Source of the DNA: an uncultured Christensenella sp.
Lineage (GTDB): Bacteria > Bacillota > Clostridia > Christensenellales > UBA1242
Assembly: GCA_910586385.1 (NCBI GenBank)
Contig: CAJUGX010000001.1
Span: 124,264-188,263 of the forward strand
Direction: 5' to 3'
Length of the DNA: 64,000 nt
Shown: positions 1-9,804 of the stretch, piece after piece
Layout: each line of letters starts with the position of its first letter
Position numbering within the stretch: position 1 is the stretch's first letter
Notes under the pieces: generated by a model
The model's input: only the letters and a program-made list of their open reading frames with translations
Databases searched by the model: none
What the model was told of the DNA's origin: nothing
Translations under genes and position numbers: made by a program

Positions 1-22
1 AAGCAATCTGATGTAAAAATTA

Positions 23-48
23 GGCACAGAAAATCTGTGCCTTTTTTT
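23..48 (+). terminator. intrinsic terminator of a gene left of the window
   Basis: A perfect 8-bp inverted repeat (GGCACAGA / TCTGTGCC, loop AAA) is followed by seven T. It ends the transcript of a gene outside the window and insulates the nuclease-helicase operon that follows. Confidence 0.85.
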
Positions 49-104
49 ATAAAAATCCGACAAAAAACCAACAAAAAACAACAAATATGTGCTATAATAG
101 ACGC

Positions 105-2921
105 GTGGTAAAAGTTGATATAGTAAAAGTAAAAAGTTTGAACAATTTGAAGTTAGAAAATATTGAACACAAATCTAACGAACTTTTTATCACTGCAACT
201 CGTAGTCTTGCTTATCAATTAAACAAAGATAAGAAAGAAAATGTTATTGACTATACCCAACTATACAACTTTATAAAATCAAAAGCAAAAGAAAAGGGTT
301 GCCTTTATGAAAGCGAGATGAGATACATCTTGCACAAAACTATTAAAAGTTTGCCCGATGACGATTTATGTAAACAAGCGTTTTTAAACAGTCAAAGTCT
401 TTTGTATGATTTATACAACAACCTTTTAATGAACAATATATATGAACAAGTTGATTTATCTCAAATTGAACAAACACAACTTTCATCAAATTATAAACTC
501 TTTAAACTCTACAAATCTTATGTGGAAGAATTAAATAAACAAAAGAAGCCAACATTCCAAGAGACTTTCAAATTATGTTTGGAAGAATATTTCATGACCT
601 TTGCCAAAGTCTCTTTTGTAGGTTTTACTTTCTTTAATGATATTCAAAATTGCATTTTTGATAACTTGTGGAAATTTTACAACAAAGTAAATAAATTTAT
701 TGTTGATGACGACTTTATTGTCAATGATTTTCTCGTGACATTCTTAAATAAGAAACACATCTCGTATGATATTAAAGAAATTGACAATAGTAAGCAAAAC
801 AATGATATAAATTTAAAGTTTGAAATGTATAATCCATTTTCGACAAGAGAAATGGAATTTGAGTTTATCATCACAAAGATCGTGCAGGCCTTAAAACAAT
901 ATGATAGCAAAGAGAAGATACAAGCTGCTTGCGAAGATTTTGCAATTGTTATCACAAATCAATTTTCAAAACAAACTCAAATCTTCAATGATTTGTTTAA
1001 AAGACATGGAGTATTTATTTCCCCCGACAATCAAATCTTTTTCTCACAAGACGAATTTTTGCAAAGTAAATACAAGACCTATTTAAGCAAAAAAGAAAGA
1101 TTGGCAGAATTTTACACTTTCCCAAGACTTGAAGTCTATGAGCCACCAAAGGCAAAACTATTCAACACAAATATTGGAAGATTTATAAGTGAGATTTATA
1201 AAATCTCTGCAAACGGAATGAAATTAGACAATTTCATCACTCTCTTAAAAATCAATTGGCTTTTCAAAGAAACTGCTATTGATGACATTATAAGCGAATT
1301 CAATGCTGTAAAAGATTTCTTTGAAAACTTGGAAGAATTGGAAGATTGGAAAGCACAAATTGCGAAACTCATTTCTTTAAAGAAGTCTCTTGTTTTTGAC
1401 GCGCCAATCCATTTGCACCCATTAAAAGCAATTCGATTGGACTCTCTTGAATTTATACAAAAATATATTTTATTCTTGGATAGCACAATAAGAAAAATAA
1501 GACAAGTCAAAGGAAGTGCTCAAAGACATATCAAAGTGCTTGTTGAACTCCTTAAATCGCAAGTAAACGATATAGATTTAGCAATGCAGCTTCTAAACTT
1601 ATTTGCCGAAATCTTACGCAGTAAAGACAATGGCGTTGAGATTGATTTTGATTATTTCGCAAAAAACTTTCAACTTTTAATGAGTGAGTTTCTTTCTTCA
1701 CAGAAAGGGGAATCAACCAATATAAGAGTGAACGCAATCAACTTGGAAAGCGTTGGCAAATACAAAACTGTCTTTGTGCCTATGTTTGAAGAAAACAAAT
1801 ACCCTATGGGCTTTTCTTACTCATTCCCTTACAGCAAAGAAGTTGTTGACATTCTTCAAGACGACAAGCTGATAAAAAACTATAATTTGCCATTGAACTT
1901 GACAATGGACTATAATTTAAAATTATCAAATTATGTTTTCAATAACTTGTTTAATATCGCACAAGAAAAAGTTATTTTCACGCGCATTGAAAGTGAACAG
2001 GGAAGGCCTTTGGATTGGTCCGTATTTGCCTATGATATTTATGGTAAAATGGACTTGCAAACTTTGAAAGTTGACAATACAAAAGACATCAAAATATCAA
2101 AAGATTTTGGCTTAATCTTCAAAGATTTAAAACTCAAAGATATGAACTTGAACGAAATGTTGGAATATTTTGTTTGCCCAAAAATGTTTAATTACATGAT
2201 CCAATATCCAGACAAAAATAGCTATACAGATAAGTTTTTGTTGAATTTCTATTGTAGAGCACTGATCGTCAATAAGACACTCACAAATCTGGCGAATGGC
2301 ACAACCTATACAGAACAAACAATAAAGCCAGCACTTAATGAAAGTTTAAAACAAGCGGCAAAAGAAGTGTTTGAAATTTTGCCTATGTTTGACAGCAACA
2401 ACAGAAATGATATTTTGCTTGCCACAAGAAAACAAGTAAATACTTTTGTTGATGAGAAAATTCTTACAGGAAGATATAAGCCTAAAAATGATTTTATATT
2501 GACGCTTGGTGATGAGAAAGTCATTGAACATAAAGGAATTAAAGTCAACACCCATAAAACATTGGTTGTCAAAGATATTGCACGCAAGAAAGACTATGTT
2601 TTTGACATAAGCAAGAATTTGGACTATTTGACATCTTCTTCCGGTGGAAAACAAACAGAGAAAAAGCATTTCGATGAGATAATAACAGAGTTAGAAATCA
2701 ATAAAAAATATATTGATCGTGGATATAGCTTGAACTTTTTAGGCTTTAAACTTAATACTCAACTTAATACGCCAAAATTTGAAAATGATGGAATTGAAAG
2801 AACAAAAAAAGTTATCAATTCTCTTTCTGATATAGAAATTGGAAACAAAGCATTTGTGCAATCTTCCTATTGCTCTTATTGCAAGTTTAAAAATATTTGT
2901 AAAGGAGGAATGGGCAGATGA
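105..2921 (+). CDS. AddB/RexB-like PD-(D/E)XK nuclease-family protein with Fe-S-type cysteines
   Basis: This is a large protein of about 940 residues, likely the partner of the helicase that follows. Its C-terminal part has the AddB-type layout: a Cys in LEYFVCPKMF (near residue 695) and a Cys cluster CSYCKFKNIC at the very end, the arrangement that holds a 4Fe-4S cluster around the AddB nuclease domain. The nuclease core itself (D..E-x-K) is hard to recognise, so activity is uncertain. It is shorter than typical AddB (about 1150 residues). The frame opens at ATG 87, but a TATAAT box at 93-98 lies inside that extension and no ribosome site precedes it, so I place the start at GTG 105; TTG 138 is possible. 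It overlaps the helicase gene by 4 bp (ATGA), implying translational coupling. Confidence 0.72.
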   Translation: MVKVDIVKVKSLNNLKLENIEHKSNELFITATRSLAYQLNKDKKENVIDYTQLYNFIKSKAKEKGCLYESEMRYILHKTIKSLPDDDLCKQAFLNSQSLLYDLYNNLLMNNIYEQVDLSQIEQTQLSSNYKLFKLYKSYVEELNKQKKPTFQETFKLCLEEYFMTFAKVSFVGFTFFNDIQNCIFDNLWKFYNKVNKFIVDDDFIVNDFLVTFLNKKHISYDIKEIDNSKQNNDINLKFEMYNPFSTREMEFEFIITKIVQALKQYDSKEKIQAACEDFAIVITNQFSKQTQIFNDLFKRHGVFISPDNQIFFSQDEFLQSKYKTYLSKKERLAEFYTFPRLEVYEPPKAKLFNTNIGRFISEIYKISANGMKLDNFITLLKINWLFKETAIDDIISEFNAVKDFFENLEELEDWKAQIAKLISLKKSLVFDAPIHLHPLKAIRLDSLEFIQKYILFLDSTIRKIRQVKGSAQRHIKVLVELLKSQVNDIDLAMQLLNLFAEILRSKDNGVEIDFDYFAKNFQLLMSEFLSSQKGESTNIRVNAINLESVGKYKTVFVPMFEENKYPMGFSYSFPYSKEVVDILQDDKLIKNYNLPLNLTMDYNLKLSNYVFNNLFNIAQEKVIFTRIESEQGRPLDWSVFAYDIYGKMDLQTLKVDNTKDIKISKDFGLIFKDLKLKDMNLNEMLEYFVCPKMFNYMIQYPDKNSYTDKFLLNFYCRALIVNKTLTNLANGTTYTEQTIKPALNESLKQAAKEVFEILPMFDSNNRNDILLATRKQVNTFVDEKILTGRYKPKNDFILTLGDEKVIEHKGIKVNTHKTLVVKDIARKKDYVFDISKNLDYLTSSSGGKQTEKKHFDEIITELEINKKYIDRGYSLNFLGFKLNTQLNTPKFENDGIERTKKVINSLSDIEIGNKAFVQSSYCSYCKFKNICKGGMGR

Positions 2922-4918
2922 ATAATGATGAAATAATAAAGAACTCTCACTACCCCGCTTATGTTGTCGCCAGCGCAGGCACAGGGAAAACAGAACTTAT
3001 TGCAAGAAAAGTTGAACATTTACTCATTGAAGAAAATGTTGATATTGACAAAATTGCGTTAATAACCTTTACAAACAAAGCAACAGCAGAAACAATTGAA
3101 AGAATAAAAGGCAAACTTTATCAAGCATGGCTGAATGGCAATAAGTCTTTGCGTAAACAAATTGATAAAATCAACTTGGCAAAGATTTCTACAATCCATG
3201 TATTTTGCGACAACATTGTTCGAGAGTTTGCTATGGAAGTTGGACTTTGCCCAAACTATGCAATATCCAATCTTACTTTGGAAAAAGAAAAGATTGCAAA
3301 TGACATCATCAAAGACAACTATGTTGAGAAGATCTTTGAAACTATCCCTATGTATAAAGCCACAAAAATGCTTGTAGAAATCGAAGAAAAGGCCAGCGAC
3401 AAAGGAATCGATGTCATCATTGATGATTGCCCTAAAAACACCTTTTGGGACAGTTTGAGAGCATATTTTGGCAAGATTTATCCTATTTATGCTGAACGAC
3501 TTGAACAATGCAAGTTGGAACTTGGAAAGATCACTTTGAACGATCTCATTAAATACGCAGTTAAACTTTTGCGAAATAAACAAATTGCACCATATATCAA
3601 AAACTCTTTGGAATATGTTTTCTTGGACGAAGCACAAGACATAAACTATCTGCAAGCAGAACTTATGAAATTGTTGATTGATTATAGAATAAAAGTTTTT
3701 GTTGTTGGTGACGAAAAACAATCAATTTACGCTTTTCGTGGAAGTGATAAAAAAGCCTTTAATCAACTTATCAACTATATCAATGACAATAGTGGCACAA
3801 AATTTGAATTGACAACAAATTATAGATCGGATAAGTTTATAATTGACAAAGTCAACAACCTATTCTCTCGTCAATTTAGATATAAGTTGCAAAACCTTAA
3901 TTTCAACAATCAAGAACTTGTTGCTGCTGACAATGCAACCTACACAGACAAAGCCATTGAAATCAAATTTGCAGGCGAATTGGCAGAAATTGTGGAAAAT
4001 GTGGCAGTAAATCTTGAAAGTGGAAAATCGCCATGTTATAATAAAATTGCAATCTTATGTAGGACCAATAGAGAAGTTTTGAGAACTTATCAAGAACTCT
4101 TAAACTATGACATTCCCGCGCAGATTTACATCAGCAAAAGCATTTATCAGTCAAAAGCAATTATTGACTTGTGCAAATTGCTTAATTGTATTTCTGGTGG
4201 GGGCGTTTTAGAAAAAGCTGAACTTTTCTACACAGACCTTTATCTTTCTGCCAATGCAAATGGCATTACAGAAAAACAATTTAATGAGATTGTTGATAAC
4301 TCTACAATAACCTTTAAGGAAAATGGAATCATCTCTGCTTTGCATGAAAATTTTGAAAACTGCAATCTGCTTAATTATTATTTAAAAACAGACAACAAAC
4401 AAGCTCTTGCAAACATTCAAAGATTTGTCGAAATATTGAGAGATCTTAGTGACGACAACATGACAGATATGGAAATCATAAATTATCTTAATGTTATGAT
4501 TGCCACAGGCAAAGATGAAAATCAACCACAAGTGGATATTGGAAACGCAGTTATCGTCAGCACAATTCATACTTTCAAAGGGCTTGCAAGTGATGTTGTC
4601 ATCATCAATGAAATTGACAGCAACTTAATCAAAGGACAATATGCTGATTTCTATTATGACACGCAGAATGGATTGTCTTTCAATAAAAACACTCTTATCC
4701 CTAACTTAAACATAGAAAATGACAGCAGATTTGAAAGCATGAAGAACAAGATTATAATTGACAATCTTGAAGAAGAACTCAACATTATGTATGTGATGAT
4801 GACACGTGCAAAGAAAAAGTTAATCTTACGATCAAGAAAAGAACTTGACAAAGTGAAATTTCATATTTCACAAACTGAAAACTATGCTTCATATTTACGG
4901 TGGATTTACAAGATCTAA
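2918..4918 (+). CDS. UvrD/AddA-like superfamily 1 DNA helicase
   Basis: This 666-residue SF1 helicase has all the motifs in order: Walker A ASAGTGKT (18-25), motif Ia TFTNKAT, motif II FLDEAQD (about 235), motif III GDEKQSIYAFRG (about 266), motif IV TTNYRSD, motif V STIHTFKGLASD (about 550) and motif VI YVMMTRAKK (about 627). It lacks the C-terminal nuclease domain of full AddA, which is about 1200 residues. Start ATG 2918 is preceded by AAAGGAGG inside the upstream gene. With that gene it forms a two-gene helicase-nuclease unit, by family analogy a DNA end-processing or anti-invader machine. The pair sits in ICE cargo rather than with housekeeping recombination genes. Confidence 0.9.
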   Translation: MNNDEIIKNSHYPAYVVASAGTGKTELIARKVEHLLIEENVDIDKIALITFTNKATAETIERIKGKLYQAWLNGNKSLRKQIDKINLAKISTIHVFCDNIVREFAMEVGLCPNYAISNLTLEKEKIANDIIKDNYVEKIFETIPMYKATKMLVEIEEKASDKGIDVIIDDCPKNTFWDSLRAYFGKIYPIYAERLEQCKLELGKITLNDLIKYAVKLLRNKQIAPYIKNSLEYVFLDEAQDINYLQAELMKLLIDYRIKVFVVGDEKQSIYAFRGSDKKAFNQLINYINDNSGTKFELTTNYRSDKFIIDKVNNLFSRQFRYKLQNLNFNNQELVAADNATYTDKAIEIKFAGELAEIVENVAVNLESGKSPCYNKIAILCRTNREVLRTYQELLNYDIPAQIYISKSIYQSKAIIDLCKLLNCISGGGVLEKAELFYTDLYLSANANGITEKQFNEIVDNSTITFKENGIISALHENFENCNLLNYYLKTDNKQALANIQRFVEILRDLSDDNMTDMEIINYLNVMIATGKDENQPQVDIGNAVIVSTIHTFKGLASDVVIINEIDSNLIKGQYADFYYDTQNGLSFNKNTLIPNLNIENDSRFESMKNKIIIDNLEEELNIMYVMMTRAKKKLILRSRKELDKVKFHISQTENYASYLRWIYKI

Positions 4919-4930
4919 ATTAAGAAGCCA

Positions 4931-4967
4931 AAAAGCACTTAAACAAAATGATGTTTACGTGCTTTTT
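4931..4967 (+). terminator. intrinsic terminator after the helicase
   Basis: AAAAGCAC pairs with GTGCTTTT, with an inner AAAC/GTTT pairing, followed by T6. It separates the helicase operon from the sulfur-enzyme operon. Confidence 0.75.
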
Positions 4968-4991
4968 TATTCAAACAATTAAGGAGTGTTT

Positions 4992-6626
4992 ATGTGGATT
5001 AAAGAAGAAAATCGAGAAGTTAAGACTGTTGCCTATTGGTGCTCTCATTGTAAAATTCCTGTGATAAGAGAAAAGTCAAAACAAGAGTTTTGCCCAATCT
5101 GCAATCACAAAATGAAATTCTTGTCAAACACTTTAAGACCGGTGTTTCCAGCAGAAGAAAAACTTGTGGAGCTTATGACTGGACTTGATTTGAAAGATAA
5201 AATTGTGTGGAAAGGAAAGAGCACTTACTTTGTAAATGGCAAAAGTTTGCGAATAACAAACAAAGAAAAAGTTGACGCTGATGACGCTTTTTTAAGGAAA
5301 AACCTATTAAAAAACGCAAAAAATAGCGAAAAATTCGATAAAAATATGGATTTTTTCATAAAAGCGAACAAAAACCACTTAAATTATATAACACAAGAAG
5401 CTATTGAGTTTATACAAGAAGAAAGCCGAAAATACGATATAAAAAACACAATGGTGTCTTTTAGTGGTGGTAAAGATAGCACTGTCGTTTCGGACTTAGT
5501 TTGTCGTGCTTTGCCAGATAAAAAGATAATTCATATTTTCAGCGACACAACACTTGAAATCGACAGCACTTATCAATATGTGGAAAGGCTTAAACAAAAC
5601 AAACAAATTGAAATGCACATAGCACGCAACAATGATAACAACTTTTTTGAAATGGCAAAAAAGATTGGACCACCTACAATGGCAGGACGTTGGTGTTGCT
5701 ATATGTTTAAAACTGGTGCATTAAATCGAAAGATGAACGAAATCTTTGACGGTAGAGTTTTGACATTCTATGGCGTAAGAAGAAGTGAAAGTGCTACAAG
5801 AGCAAATTACAATCGCGTTGAAGAAAAAACAGAATCTGTTAAAATCTCAAATCAAAGAAGCAGCGCCCCTATTCTTTATTGGACCGATCTGGAAGTTTGG
5901 CTTTATATCTTGGCAAATAAAATTGATTTCAACGAAGCCTACACAAAAGGCTATAATCGTGTTGGCTGTTATTGTTGCCCAAATGCGTCCATATCATCTG
6001 AGCTTATGGAACGAATTTACAATCACAAGAAATATTCTAAATGGACCAAACAATTGGAAGAATTTGGAAAACAATGCAATAAGAGTGATTTAGATGACTA
6101 TGTGAAAAATGGACGCTGGAAAATGAGAAATGGTGGTGTTGGAGTTAAAGCAGCACAAAGTGTTAAATTGAAATCAACAGCTTGCACTGCCGAAGAACAT
6201 GGAAAAATTTACGAACTGCAAAAGGATATAAACAAATCGTTCTTCAACTTATTTTTGCCTTTTGGCTATTTACAAGAAGGACGCAAAGAGATAAATGAAA
6301 TGCTCGTTTTGCAGCCTGCCACAATGATCCCAATTATTTCAATACAACCTTTAAGCGAAAGGAAAGTTAAGATTGTCACGATCAACGCACAAAATCCACG
6401 ATCATTGCACTCTCGTCTTGCTTATCAAATCGTCAAATACAATGCTTGCAACCAATGTTTGAAATGTGAAAGCCTTTGTCGTTTTGGCGCGATAACTTGC
6501 AAACCAGACAAATATGAAATTGATGATAAGAAATGCAAAAGATGTCAGGCTTGTGTAAATCCAAAATATTTGGCTGGTGGCTGTTTGATGTGCAGATATT
6601 TACGAACAAAGAAGGACGCACAATGA
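4992..6626 (+). CDS. PAPS-reductase-family enzyme with zinc ribbon and C-terminal ferredoxin domain
   Basis: This 544-residue protein has three parts. The N-terminus has a CxxC...CxxC zinc ribbon (WCSHC, CPICNH, about 17-38). The middle has an adenine-nucleotide alpha-hydrolase (PP-loop) domain with SFSGGKDST (about 155) and the downstream GRWCCYMFKTG and YGVRRSES motifs. The C-terminus has two Cys clusters typical of 2x[4Fe-4S] ferredoxins (CNQCLKCESLC about 484; CKRCQAC..CLMC about 515-537). The family adenylates or thiolates substrates; DndC of DNA phosphorothioation is one relative, but no dndB, dndD or dndE lies here. Start ATG 4992 fits AAGGAG at 4981; GTG 4986 overlaps that site. It overlaps the next gene by ATGA. 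Confidence 0.85.
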   Translation: MWIKEENREVKTVAYWCSHCKIPVIREKSKQEFCPICNHKMKFLSNTLRPVFPAEEKLVELMTGLDLKDKIVWKGKSTYFVNGKSLRITNKEKVDADDAFLRKNLLKNAKNSEKFDKNMDFFIKANKNHLNYITQEAIEFIQEESRKYDIKNTMVSFSGGKDSTVVSDLVCRALPDKKIIHIFSDTTLEIDSTYQYVERLKQNKQIEMHIARNNDNNFFEMAKKIGPPTMAGRWCCYMFKTGALNRKMNEIFDGRVLTFYGVRRSESATRANYNRVEEKTESVKISNQRSSAPILYWTDLEVWLYILANKIDFNEAYTKGYNRVGCYCCPNASISSELMERIYNHKKYSKWTKQLEEFGKQCNKSDLDDYVKNGRWKMRNGGVGVKAAQSVKLKSTACTAEEHGKIYELQKDINKSFFNLFLPFGYLQEGRKEINEMLVLQPATMIPIISIQPLSERKVKIVTINAQNPRSLHSRLAYQIVKYNACNQCLKCESLCRFGAITCKPDKYEIDDKKCKRCQACVNPKYLAGGCLMCRYLRTKKDAQ

Positions 6627-7744
6627 CAGCTTATTTTGACTATGCTTCCACATCTTATCGCAAGCCAAGATGTGTTTATAAAGCCATAAAATCCTACAAG
6701 AAATATGGAGTAAACATAGGACGAGGAAGCAATAAATATTCTTCAAAATGCACAGAGATTATTGAAGAAACACGACAAATGTTGAAGTCTTTGGTAAAGG
6801 CCGATGACAATTATCAAACTGTTTTCCAACCGTCTGCAACCTATGCTTTAAACTTGTTGATTAAAGGACTTGACTATACAAAGATCCACAATGTTTATAT
6901 CTCAAAATATGAACACAACTCTGTTGTAAGACCGCTTTTCAATATGCAAAAGAAACATAACTTTGATATTGTTTATATCGAAGATTATGAAGAACAATTT
7001 AAACACAAAATACCAGACGTTGTTATCATCTCACATTTGACAAATACATTTGGAATCATACAAGATTTTGAGAACATTTTTAAAGCAGCAAAGAAATACA
7101 AAGCAATAACAATCTTGGATATGGCACAATCCTTTGGACTTATCGAAACAAACATTGTTTCTGGGAAAGTTGATGCCGCTGTTTTCGCCGGACACAAAAC
7201 CCTTTATGGATTTAGTGGAATTGGCGGAATCATACTCAATAACAGCCTAAAACTAAACGAAACTATACATGGCGGAACAGGAATTAAATCTGCTGATATT
7301 GAAATGCCAAATGAAAGGCCAATAAGATTTGAAGCAGGCACACAAAACATTCTTGGAATATTTAGTCTTTATTATTCTTGCAAATATTTGCTGAAACTTG
7401 GCTTTCGCAAAATAAACGAAATCGAAACAAAGAATTTCAACAAACTGAAAACTATATTAAAAAGATATTCTTGCTTGGAAGTTATAGATCCACAAGTGCC
7501 ATGCTCAACAATCGTTGCGTGCAGAATAAAGAACTATAATCCAGAAAACTTTGCCGACTTTTTCAGCAAGCATGGTGTTGCTTTAAGAACAGGACTACAA
7601 TGCAGCCCAAACGCCCATAAATGCTTTGGAACTTTCCCAAGCGGAACTTTGCGATTTAGTGTTGGATTGTTTATCAAAAATCGTGAGTTTAAAACTCTTG
7701 AAAGAACATTGAAGAAACTACACAACAAACTCAACAAAAAATAA
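6623..7744 (+). CDS. class V aminotransferase, cysteine-desulfurase type (IscS/SufS/DndA-like)
   Basis: This is a PLP enzyme of 373 residues. The Schiff-base Lys lies in FAGHKTLYG (about 191), upstream of the DMAQSFG cofactor segment pattern. The Cys-containing loop GLQCSPNAHKCFG (about 323) sits where SufS-type desulfurases carry the persulfide Cys. It would mobilise sulfur from cysteine for the PP-loop enzyme encoded just upstream, to which it is coupled by a 4-bp ATGA overlap. The frame is open from 6533, but GAAGGA at 6611 and the family N-terminus (YFDYAST) fix the start at 6623. Confidence 0.85.
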   Translation: MTAYFDYASTSYRKPRCVYKAIKSYKKYGVNIGRGSNKYSSKCTEIIEETRQMLKSLVKADDNYQTVFQPSATYALNLLIKGLDYTKIHNVYISKYEHNSVVRPLFNMQKKHNFDIVYIEDYEEQFKHKIPDVVIISHLTNTFGIIQDFENIFKAAKKYKAITILDMAQSFGLIETNIVSGKVDAAVFAGHKTLYGFSGIGGIILNNSLKLNETIHGGTGIKSADIEMPNERPIRFEAGTQNILGIFSLYYSCKYLLKLGFRKINEIETKNFNKLKTILKRYSCLEVIDPQVPCSTIVACRIKNYNPENFADFFSKHGVALRTGLQCSPNAHKCFGTFPSGTLRFSVGLFIKNREFKTLERTLKKLHNKLNKK

Positions 7745-7773
7745 AAGGTTGTCATTATCGACAACCTTTTTTC
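7743..7773. terminator. bidirectional terminator between convergent genes
   Basis: AAAAGGTTGTC and GACAACCTTTT form a perfect 11-bp stem with loop ATTATC, flanked by A and T runs. It serves the desulfurase gene (+) and the HExxH protein gene (-). Confidence 0.85.
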
Positions 7774-7774
7774 T

Positions 7775-9631
7775 TTAATAAATTCTTTCTGGCAAATCGT
7801 CAACAGGATCTCTTTCCAAAAGCATATCTGCAAAGGGATCTTTCTTTCGTTCTAACTCGTCACGAGTGTCATAGAAATAGCGTCTATTTTCAAGCTCAAT
7901 TTCCCCATAAACTTGTCTGACATATTCTTCACGTGCTGGGCCTTTAAGCAAATATCTTTCTCTATCTTGACAATGCCCAAATCTATAAACATCAGGACTT
8001 GGTGCGTTGCCATTTCGCATTTGCACAACTTTTTCATATCCCAAAAGTTCAAGCGAGTATTCACAATCAACCAACAGCCCAATTTCTTTTTCCGAGAAAC
8101 CTTTGTCTGCATATCTTTTGCAAATATCTGATCTACATTCATCAAAATCAGAATATTGGTCAATAGGTGGATATGCCAATCCAGAAGTATATTTTATTGT
8201 GTTTATCAATTGCAACATTTCATCAACTTTGTCATAAGAAACATCTAAATTTTGTTTATTTAATTCATTGACTTTGTCTTTAATAAGTGGAAGGAGTTTC
8301 TTCGTATAACAATCTCTTACTTCAAGATCTACACTGCTAATTGCGGCACCAACATATCTTATTTGATCTCTATCAAGTAAAGTTTTAAAAATCTTTTCGG
8401 CTTCTTTAATGCTTAACACGTTGCCAAAATTTTCAAATGAATTTGAACAAACTGGTTTGCCTTCTTCAATCAATTCTGTCAGAAGTTTAGTGTATGTGCC
8501 TTCTTCTGTAAATTGGTCCATAACATTGAAAGTATATGAAATCCCATTTTGGATATAGTGTTTATAAATACTCTCATAATACGATTTACAAGCATTTTTA
8601 TATTCTTTATCATCTTTAATCTCTCTACTCAAAGTTTTTAATTGAATGTCAAGCAGATGTTCAAGAACATCTTGTTTGAGTTTTAATCTTTGTGCAAACT
8701 TTGGGGCATTTGCAAAATAATATTCCATTTTGTCCTTTTCAAGCTCTTGGTGTTCAACTTTAATAACGTCTGCAAAAAATTTCTCATCATTTATTTTATC
8801 TAACAATTGTTCCAAAGCTAAATAAAACATTGTGGCTTCGTGTCGATTTACAGATTCCATTTCTTTCTCGGCATCATAAAAAATTCCCAAATCAGCAACA
8901 AATCTGTTCTTTCTTAAAACATCAATTTCATGTGAACAATCCCAAAGCTCTTTCAAACAAGAAAGTGCAAATTGTCTTGCGTCAATTTCGTATGATTGTG
9001 ATAAATAGAGAGGAAAATCAAAATCTTCTTTATCCCCAATCAATGAGTGTGCAAAGCGAAACTCTGCATTATCAATACGAGAAGCCATATTATACAATGC
9101 TTCGACATCATGAGGTTTAATTTTTAACGTGTCTGATACAAGAGAATCTTCGGCAACATGTTGTGAATAGTCCTTTATAAATCGGGCATATTCTTTGCTT
9201 TCATTTTTTGAAAAATCCAATTTCTTGTTATAAATTGCAACATTTGTTTGAACAAAATGGCGATATTCATGTGATAGTGTTTGAATAAGTGAAAGTATTT
9301 TTGACCTGTCAAACACTCCACCTGTTTCTTCTTCCTTATAAAAAAATATTTCTTCGTCACTAAGTGAATATTCTTCATTAGGAAGTTTACTTATTGCTCT
9401 TGTATAACCACCCTTAGTTTTAGTTTTATTTATAAACTCATTCAGCATTTGTTCTGCGTCTTTCTCAACAAAAGAGAAGGATATATTCCTTAATTTAAGC
9501 TCTTTAAATTTAGGCTTAACAAAAGCGTCAAGATATTCGTTTAAGAAATCTTGCATATTATCATAGCCAACAATGACATCATTTTTGGCAAGTTTTTCGA
9601 GAAATTTCTTTTGTTTTCTGTCAAGTTTCAT
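7775..9631 (-). CDS. large hypothetical protein with an HExxH metallopeptidase-like motif
   Basis: This 618-residue, mostly helical and charged protein has no family I can name. The motif LSHEYRHFVQT near residue 120 matches the zinc-peptidase HExxH signature, and its setting (long hydrophobic helix, LSHE) fits a gluzincin-like site; the third metal ligand is not obvious. No signal peptide is visible, so it should act in the cytoplasm. The ATG at 9631 has AAAGGTGG upstream and a good promoter; the upstream 30-nt frame extension includes the -10 box and is not coding. It is the only left-pointing gene in the ICE and is probably independently expressed cargo. Confidence 0.7.
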   Translation of the reverse strand: MKLDRKQKKFLEKLAKNDVIVGYDNMQDFLNEYLDAFVKPKFKELKLRNISFSFVEKDAEQMLNEFINKTKTKGGYTRAISKLPNEEYSLSDEEIFFYKEEETGGVFDRSKILSLIQTLSHEYRHFVQTNVAIYNKKLDFSKNESKEYARFIKDYSQHVAEDSLVSDTLKIKPHDVEALYNMASRIDNAEFRFAHSLIGDKEDFDFPLYLSQSYEIDARQFALSCLKELWDCSHEIDVLRKNRFVADLGIFYDAEKEMESVNRHEATMFYLALEQLLDKINDEKFFADVIKVEHQELEKDKMEYYFANAPKFAQRLKLKQDVLEHLLDIQLKTLSREIKDDKEYKNACKSYYESIYKHYIQNGISYTFNVMDQFTEEGTYTKLLTELIEEGKPVCSNSFENFGNVLSIKEAEKIFKTLLDRDQIRYVGAAISSVDLEVRDCYTKKLLPLIKDKVNELNKQNLDVSYDKVDEMLQLINTIKYTSGLAYPPIDQYSDFDECRSDICKRYADKGFSEKEIGLLVDCEYSLELLGYEKVVQMRNGNAPSPDVYRFGHCQDRERYLLKGPAREEYVRQVYGEIELENRRYFYDTRDELERKKDPFADMLLERDPVDDLPERIY

Positions 9632-9649
9632 AACTACCACCTTTCTACA

Positions 9650-9678
9650 ATTATAACACAATTATAAATTTTTGTAAA
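9650..9678 (-). promoter_or_regulatory. sigma-A-type promoter of the HExxH gene
   Basis: On the minus strand TTTACA (9673-9678) and TATAAT (9650-9655) are separated by 17 bp, 18 bases before the start codon. Confidence 0.75.
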
Positions 9679-9765
9679 TATCTAAGTAAAGTTTTTTATA
9701 AATATGGAAAAGTTTAATGCTACACTTTTTTATCAAAAACATATACAAACTTATGGAAAGTATGC

Positions 9766-9771
9766 TATAAT
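9766..9771 (+). promoter_or_regulatory. extended -10 promoter of the decarboxylase/pnuC pair
   Basis: The sequence TGC-TATAAT is an extended -10 element. The -35 position (ATACAA) is poor. The start codon of the next gene is 33 bases downstream. Confidence 0.6.
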
Positions 9772-9804
9772 ATCCATAATGAAAAAACAAATAAAGGACA
9801 CTCG

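Noticed and set aside
4992..7744. A complete Dnd or Ssp phosphorothioation system
   Set aside because: Only DndC-like and DndA-like chemistry is present; no DndB, DndD, DndE or Ssp proteins are encoded nearby.
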